From: Dehalococcoidia bacterium
Lineage (GTDB): Bacteria; Chloroflexota; Dehalococcoidia; UBA1151; UBA1328
DNA: 9,988 bases
Assembly: GCA_030745955.1 (NCBI GenBank)
Contig: JASLNQ010000059.1
Location: 1-9,988 of the forward strand
Direction of reading: 5' to 3'
In this document: positions 6,492 through 9,988 of the stretch, piece after piece
Numbering within the stretch: the stretch's first letter is position 1
Layout of the letters: each line of letters begins with the position of its first letter
Notes under the pieces: model-generated
The model's database searches: none
What the model saw: only the letters and a program-made list of their open reading frames with translations
Told to the model about the DNA's origin: nothing
Position numbers and translations under genes: made by a program

Positions 6492-7429
6492 CCGATAAAT
6501 CGGCAACGACCACGTTCACAGGCGGCTACCTGAATATCGACAAACCGCAGGGCTGGACCTCCACCGACGTTGTCCGCAAACTGAAGGGCGTTACACGGTC
6601 GAAAAAAATCGGCCACGGTGGCACGCTCGATCCCATCGCGACTGGCGTGCTGCCCATCTGCATCGGCTCCGCTACGAGGTTCGCAGAAACCCTGCTCCTG
6701 GGTACAAAGTCGTATCGAGTGACGGTGAAACTGGGTAGCTCGACCGACACCTACGATTCGACCGGCAAAGAGACCGCAAAAGCCAACTGGTCGGACGTCA
6801 CTCCCGACCAGGTCGCTGGCGTCCTCGAAGAGTTCACTGGCAAGATCGAGCAGGTGCCGCCTATGTACTCGGCCATCCACCACGGTGGCAAACGACTCTA
6901 TGACCTGGCGCGCCAGGGCATCGAAGTCGAGCGACCCGCACGAGCGGTTGAGGTGATGCGTCTTGAAGTCGTCGATTTCTCGGCACCGGAACTGGTCCTC
7001 GACCTGGAATGCAGCCATGGTTTCTATGCCCGGACGCTGGCCAACGATATCGGCGAGAAATTCGGATCGCACGCCCACCTGTCGGGGCTTGTCCGTACCC
7101 ATGCCGGGGTTTTTCGGATCGAAGATGCCGTCACGATCGAGCAGGTTATCGAAGAGGCCGAATCGGGCGATTGGCAAGCACTTGCTATGCCCATCGACAC
7201 GACCCTCCAGCACCTCGGAAAAATCAATCTCAACTCGATGTTCGTCGAAATGGTCCAGCACGGCAGGTCACTCTCCATAGGCGATGTGGGTGTCGCAGGC
7301 GAGACGGGAAAATATGAACCGGGAGACAGGGTCAGGGCCTATACGCCGGAAGGCGATCTGCTCGCAATCCTCGTGTTCGAGCCGGAGCGCCTGGGCTGGC
7401 GGCCCGAAAAAGTGCTGGCAGCGCTATGA
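6488..7429 (+). CDS. truB: tRNA pseudouridine(55) synthase TruB
   Basis: Isomerises U55 to pseudouridine in the T-loop of tRNAs. The 313 residues contain the catalytic motif GHGGTLDPIATGVLP with the catalytic aspartate at D48, the same number as in E. coli. Further TruB motifs are YRVTVKLGSSTDTYDSTG, PMYSAIHHGGKRLYDLAR with its conserved tyrosine, and CSHGFYARTLANDIG. The last 60 or so residues form the PUA-like C-terminal domain. The TTG start at 6488 overlaps the rbfA stop, and AGGGA (6477-6481) is six bases upstream. It is probably the last gene of the nusA operon, as a 132-bp structured gap follows. Confidence 0.97.
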   Translation: MTDKSATTTFTGGYLNIDKPQGWTSTDVVRKLKGVTRSKKIGHGGTLDPIATGVLPICIGSATRFAETLLLGTKSYRVTVKLGSSTDTYDSTGKETAKANWSDVTPDQVAGVLEEFTGKIEQVPPMYSAIHHGGKRLYDLARQGIEVERPARAVEVMRLEVVDFSAPELVLDLECSHGFYARTLANDIGEKFGSHAHLSGLVRTHAGVFRIEDAVTIEQVIEEAESGDWQALAMPIDTTLQHLGKINLNSMFVEMVQHGRSLSIGDVGVAGETGKYEPGDRVRAYTPEGDLLAILVFEPERLGWRPEKVLAAL

Positions 7430-7464
7430 ATTCGCCCGGTGAATTCGATGTATCCGTTTCGGGG

Positions 7465-7539
7465 CATCGGTAAACTTTTGTGCGGCTTTACCGATGGTCG
7501 GCCCTGGCAGGCCATACCCCCGGCAACAGACCACCGACC
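7465..7539 (+). promoter_or_regulatory. Structured leader with perfect 10-bp inverted repeat before the antiporter
   Basis: CATCGGTAAA (7465-7474) and TTTACCGATG (7487-7496) are perfectly complementary over 10 bp with a 12-base loop, which is very unlikely by chance in a 132-bp gap. Overlapping alternatives follow. GGTCGG (7496-7501) can pair with CCGACC (7534-7539), and GGCC (7500-7503) with GGCC (7510-7513). No T-tract follows the main hairpin, so it is not a canonical terminator of truB. It could be a cis-regulatory RNA for the antiporter, a dimeric regulator site, or a processing site. A four-codon ATG..TAA frame (7546-7560) ends just before the antiporter start. No named riboswitch was recognised. 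Confidence 0.45.
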
Positions 7540-7561
7540 CTGAACATGACGGAATCCTAAA

Positions 7562-8890
7562 TTGCACGATAACCCGCTCGGAATCGTAGCCGAACTCCTC
7601 CTCCTGTTGTCGGTCATCCTGATCGCGGCAAAAATCGGTGGTGAAGTCTCCGAGCGTTTCCTGAAAATCCCACCGGTCCTCGGTGAACTCGGTGCCGGAA
7701 TCCTGATCTCTCCCTTCCTGATCGGCGGCATCCACTGGTTCGGTGGTGGAGCCCTCTTCGAGCTACCGCTCGACGCGGGTGAAGGTCTGCCCGTGGAACC
7801 GCAGCTGTTCTTCGTGGCCCAGCTGGCGGCGGTGGTACTGCTGTTTGAAGCCGGACTGGAAACCGATCGCCGGCAATTCATGAAATTCGTGCGGCCGGCG
7901 ACGGCTGTCGCTGCCGGCGGCGTGATCCTGCCGTTCGTAATGGGCTTTGGCGCGACGGTCATGCTGGGATTCGCCAGTATGGACTCTGTCGACGACATGC
8001 TGCCGGCCCTCTTCGTTGGCGCCATCATGACCGCAACATCGGTGGGTATCACGGCGAGGGTGCTGGCCGATATCAGGCGGCTCGATTCACCCGAAGGCGT
8101 GACGGTGCTTGCGGGCGCGGTTGTCGATGATGTTCTCGGAATAATCATTCTCGCCATCGTCGTCGGAATCGCAGAAGAGGGATCAGTGACCGCCGGCTCG
8201 ATAGGAGTCATTTTCCTCAAAGCAGTTGGTTTCTGGCTCGGTCTCATGATCATCGGGTCGCTGGTGTCCAGGTACATTTCGACCGCCGTTTTGTGGTTCA
8301 AGAGCGCCGGCGGCACTCTGGTGCTTGCGCTGTCACTCGCGTTCGTGGCGTCGGCCGTAGCGGAGATCTACTTCGGCCTCGCCATGATTATTGGCGGGTA
8401 CACGATGGGGCTTGCGCTCTCGGGTACCGAGTTGAAGCACCAGGTTGAAGACTCGATGCGCTCGGTGAACAACTTCCTGGTACCGATCTTCTTCGTGGTG
8501 ATCGGAATGCAGGTCGACTTTACGGCGTTCGGGAGTGGTGACACATCGCTCGCTTCATCACTCGTCTTTGCCGCAGTTTTGACAGTATTCGCGGTTTTCA
8601 GCAAGGTAGCAGGCGCCGGGATTCCCGCGCTGTTCGTTGGCTTCAACCGCATCGGCGCAACGCGAGTGGCACTCGGCATGCTACCCCGTGGTGAGGTTGC
8701 CCTGATCGTCGCCGGGATCGGCCTGACATCAGGTGTGATCGGCCAGGATGTTTTCGGCGTGGCGATCGTGATGACCGTAATCACGACGGTGCTGGCCCCC
8801 GTGTTCCTGATACCGGCGTTCAGGGGCGGGAGTGGCCTGAAAGCTGATACGGAACCCGGTTCGGAATCAGCCGTCGATCCAGCCGAGTAG
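7562..8890 (+). CDS. CPA2-family cation/proton antiporter (Na+/H+ exchanger domain)
   Basis: A 442-residue inner-membrane transporter with about 12-13 hydrophobic segments, the first at residues 6-23. Family marks are LLFEAGLETD (93-102), TATSVGITARVL (157-168), AVVDDVLGIIILAIV (186-200), the FLVPIFFVVIGMQVDF segment (about 295-310) and GMLPRGEVALIVAGIGL near 352-368. The adjacent aspartates D189-D190 correspond to the DD ion-binding pair of electrogenic Na+/H+ antiporters such as Thermus NapA, not the QD pair of KefB/KefC K+ channels. The C-terminal RCK/TrkA domain of KefB/C is missing; the protein ends in a short acidic tail. So Na+ (or K+) exchange for H+ is inferred. The start is TTG with only a weak ACGGA site upstream. 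Confidence 0.9.
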   Translation: MHDNPLGIVAELLLLLSVILIAAKIGGEVSERFLKIPPVLGELGAGILISPFLIGGIHWFGGGALFELPLDAGEGLPVEPQLFFVAQLAAVVLLFEAGLETDRRQFMKFVRPATAVAAGGVILPFVMGFGATVMLGFASMDSVDDMLPALFVGAIMTATSVGITARVLADIRRLDSPEGVTVLAGAVVDDVLGIIILAIVVGIAEEGSVTAGSIGVIFLKAVGFWLGLMIIGSLVSRYISTAVLWFKSAGGTLVLALSLAFVASAVAEIYFGLAMIIGGYTMGLALSGTELKHQVEDSMRSVNNFLVPIFFVVIGMQVDFTAFGSGDTSLASSLVFAAVLTVFAVFSKVAGAGIPALFVGFNRIGATRVALGMLPRGEVALIVAGIGLTSGVIGQDVFGVAIVMTVITTVLAPVFLIPAFRGGSGLKADTEPGSESAVDPAE

Positions 8891-8960
8891 GGCGCTGCGG
8901 AAGGTTTACCCCCTCCCCAAACTTTCGCGGTCAGTTTGCGGCAAGTCGCGTTAGTCCATC

Positions 8961-8981
8961 TGTACTACGGAAGTTAGTACA
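8961..8981. promoter_or_regulatory. Operator-like inverted repeat
   Basis: TGTACTA (8961-8967) and TAGTACA (8975-8981) are perfect 7-bp inverted half-sites with a 7-base spacer (14 bp centre to centre). They sit 25 bp before the ATG of the small zinc-motif protein and 70 bp after the antiporter stop. The geometry suits a helix-turn-helix dimer; as RNA it would be a weak AT-containing hairpin. No convincing -35/-10 pair could be fixed around it. Confidence 0.35.
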
Positions 8982-9006
8982 ACGGCCCGGCGACGTTAGC
9001 CTCGCC

Positions 9007-9354
9007 ATGTTTAACAGGTGGGGTACGTGCGTGGGGGGGATGGAACCCGGGGTCGAGATCATGCCAGGTTGGGCATTTGACTACTGGGACGAGTGCTCAA
9101 CATTCCACCCGAACCTGCTTGTCGCGATTGGTGTTGGGTTACTCGCAGCGATTCCGGTTGTGGTTGGTGGTGCGGTGCACGGCTCGTACATAGCCGAAGT
9201 CAGAAATCGGGAAATCGCTGAAAGGACCAATGGTTCCACCTGTCCCGCGTGCCAGGGGACAGGCACTGCATGGCAGGGTGGCAAGGAAGTCGACTGCTGG
9301 AAGTGCGAAGGATTTGGCCGGCAGAAAGCATCGTGTCGAGAACGGCAGTCATGA
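9007..9354 (+). CDS. Small membrane-anchored protein with DnaJ-type CxxCxGxG zinc motif pair
   Basis: 115 residues of unknown function. A hydrophobic segment at about 36-56 (LLVAIGVGLLAAIPVVVGGAV) should span the membrane once. It is followed by a charged stretch (about 62-75) and two CxxCxGxG units, CPACQGTG and CWKCEGFG, about 12 residues apart. In DnaJ each zinc centre is built from two such units, so this protein could hold one zinc; no J-domain is present. Start is uncertain. ATG 9007 has no ribosome-binding site. In-frame GTG 9031 has AGGTGGGG (9016-9023) seven bases upstream and may be the true start; ATG 9040 is another option. The stop overlaps the next gene as ATGA, so the two are probably co-translated. 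A chaperone or redox accessory role is only a guess. Confidence 0.75.
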   Translation: MFNRWGTCVGGMEPGVEIMPGWAFDYWDECSTFHPNLLVAIGVGLLAAIPVVVGGAVHGSYIAEVRNREIAERTNGSTCPACQGTGTAWQGGKEVDCWKCEGFGRQKASCRERQS

Positions 9355-9988
9355 GTTTTCAGACCGACCGCGCTCCCAACTCGTCCTACCCGGCAAGGTT
9401 CTGCAGCCGTACTCGGTGGCGCGACGCCGGCAGAATTTCGCTCAGCATCTTCGGCTTCCTGCTCGGGTTGCCGATCCGCGGGTTGATACTGATCGGACTC
9501 GTTATTGTCTTCATTCCGTTGGTGTCGTTTCCACTGGTAGTGGCAGATTTCATGGGGAACGAATCACCTGCCGTCATTTTCCTGGTGCTGGACCTGCTGG
9601 TCGCCCTTGCTGTCGCACTGGAGATGCTTGTCGCGCTGTTTGCTGCTGCGATTGTTCCGCTCGCACTCGCCGAGTGGATGGCGAGTTGGTCCAGCAGGGG
9701 AGTGTCATCCGAGCAGCCAGCGGTTGGTCCGGGTCGCCGGTTCAGCCTGGAGAGAGCGTTCACAGGCTTCCTGATCGCTTCGCCGTTCAGCATTCTGGTC
9801 CTGGGCGTCGTCACCACGTACGGCATATTCGGTGACTGGGGCTGGCTAGTCGACCGGCCGCCTACAAACATCTTCATCCTGTGGTGGTTCGCGGTGGTCG
9901 TCGGAATCGCACTGCCGCTGTTCTCAGCTATCGTGCTGGGAGTGCTGAGCATGGTCGGAATCAAACCCCGCTCCGAATTGATCGTAGC
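9351..9988 (+). CDS. Hypothetical multi-pass membrane protein, 3'-truncated by window edge
   Basis: ATG at 9351 overlaps the TGA of the zinc-motif protein (ATGA). The frame stays open for 212 codons to the window end with no stop, so the protein is incomplete at its C-terminus. A basic N-terminal stretch (about 1-28, rich in Arg) is followed by at least four hydrophobic segments, near residues 31-66, 74-107, 137-160 and 173-203. A short hydrophilic linker (about 110-135) separates the second and third. By the positive-inside rule the N-terminus is probably cytoplasmic. No family motif is recognised. The 4-base overlap suggests translational coupling and a shared job with the upstream protein. 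The competing frames in this stretch (9230-9835 plus, 9386-9964 minus) lack hydrophobic patterning and are shadows. Confidence 0.72.
   Translation, partial: MSFQTDRAPNSSYPARFCSRTRWRDAGRISLSIFGFLLGLPIRGLILIGLVIVFIPLVSFPLVVADFMGNESPAVIFLVLDLLVALAVALEMLVALFAAAIVPLALAEWMASWSSRGVSSEQPAVGPGRRFSLERAFTGFLIASPFSILVLGVVTTYGIFGDWGWLVDRPPTNIFILWWFAVVVGIALPLFSAIVLGVLSMVGIKPRSELIV

Noticed and set aside
7428..7446. Two GAATTC sites 13 bp apart at the truB stop, considered as a possible recombination or cloning scar.
   Set aside because: The first overlaps the truB stop codon naturally, flanks show no vector-like sequence, and two 6-mers this close can arise by chance.
7339..8316. Minus-strand open frame of 325 codons across the truB end and the antiporter.
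   Set aside because: It is antisense to clear transmembrane-coding sequence with normal codon use; no recognisable domains.
9230..9835. Plus-strand 201-codon frame overlapping the last two genes.
   Set aside because: Arg/Gly/His-rich with no hydrophobic pattern. The alternative frame from 9351 has clear transmembrane segments and an ATGA overlap.
9386..9964. Minus-strand 192-codon frame at the right end.
   Set aside because: Antisense of the membrane protein, Ser/Thr/Asn-rich, no motifs or ribosome-binding site of note.

Overview
The window looks like an ordinary bacterial chromosome segment: moderately high GC, dense genes, and core translation and transcription genes with full-length, motif-intact products. 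ProRS is of the bacterial type with the inserted editing domain. The cluster nusA-ylxR-infB-rbfA-truB is classically bacterial. Weak or alternative start codons are common: TTG for nusA, truB and the antiporter, GTG for rbfA. My best guess for the lineage is Chloroflexota, perhaps a marine SAR202/Dehalococcoidia-like genome, but this rests on general impression and is low confidence.

Layout. Positions 1-1134 hold the 3' two thirds of proS. A 259-bp convergent spacer follows (1135-1393), with two copies of a hairpin-forming repeat. An MtnX-like HAD phosphatase lies on the minus strand (1394-2095). A 131-bp divergent spacer carries a strong intrinsic-terminator hairpin just upstream of nusA (2169-2191). 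Then comes a compact plus-strand operon: nusA (2227-3810), ylxR/rnpM (3852-4130), infB (4160-6025), rbfA (6117-6491) and truB (6488-7429). A structured 132-bp leader with a perfect 10-bp inverted repeat precedes a CPA2-type cation/proton antiporter (7562-8890). After a spacer with an operator-like inverted repeat there is a small membrane-anchored protein with a DnaJ-like zinc motif pair (9007-9354). It overlaps by ATGA a multi-pass membrane protein that runs off the window (9351-9988).

How it fits together. The central operon couples transcription elongation/termination (NusA), RNase P modulation (YlxR/RnpM), translation initiation (IF-2), 30S maturation (RbfA) and tRNA U55 modification (TruB). 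The usual first gene, rimP, and the optional L7Ae-like gene between ylxR and infB are absent here. A terminator hairpin in the nusA leader suggests feedback attenuation by NusA itself. The antiporter and the last two genes look like separate membrane-associated units.

I found no mobile element, CRISPR array, tRNA or rRNA, and no clearly new multigene system. The least explained parts are the zinc-protein/membrane-protein pair at the right end, the structured antiporter leader, the nusA attenuator, the duplicated hairpin element after proS, and an IF-2 C-terminal domain that departs from the usual fMet-tRNA-binding residues.
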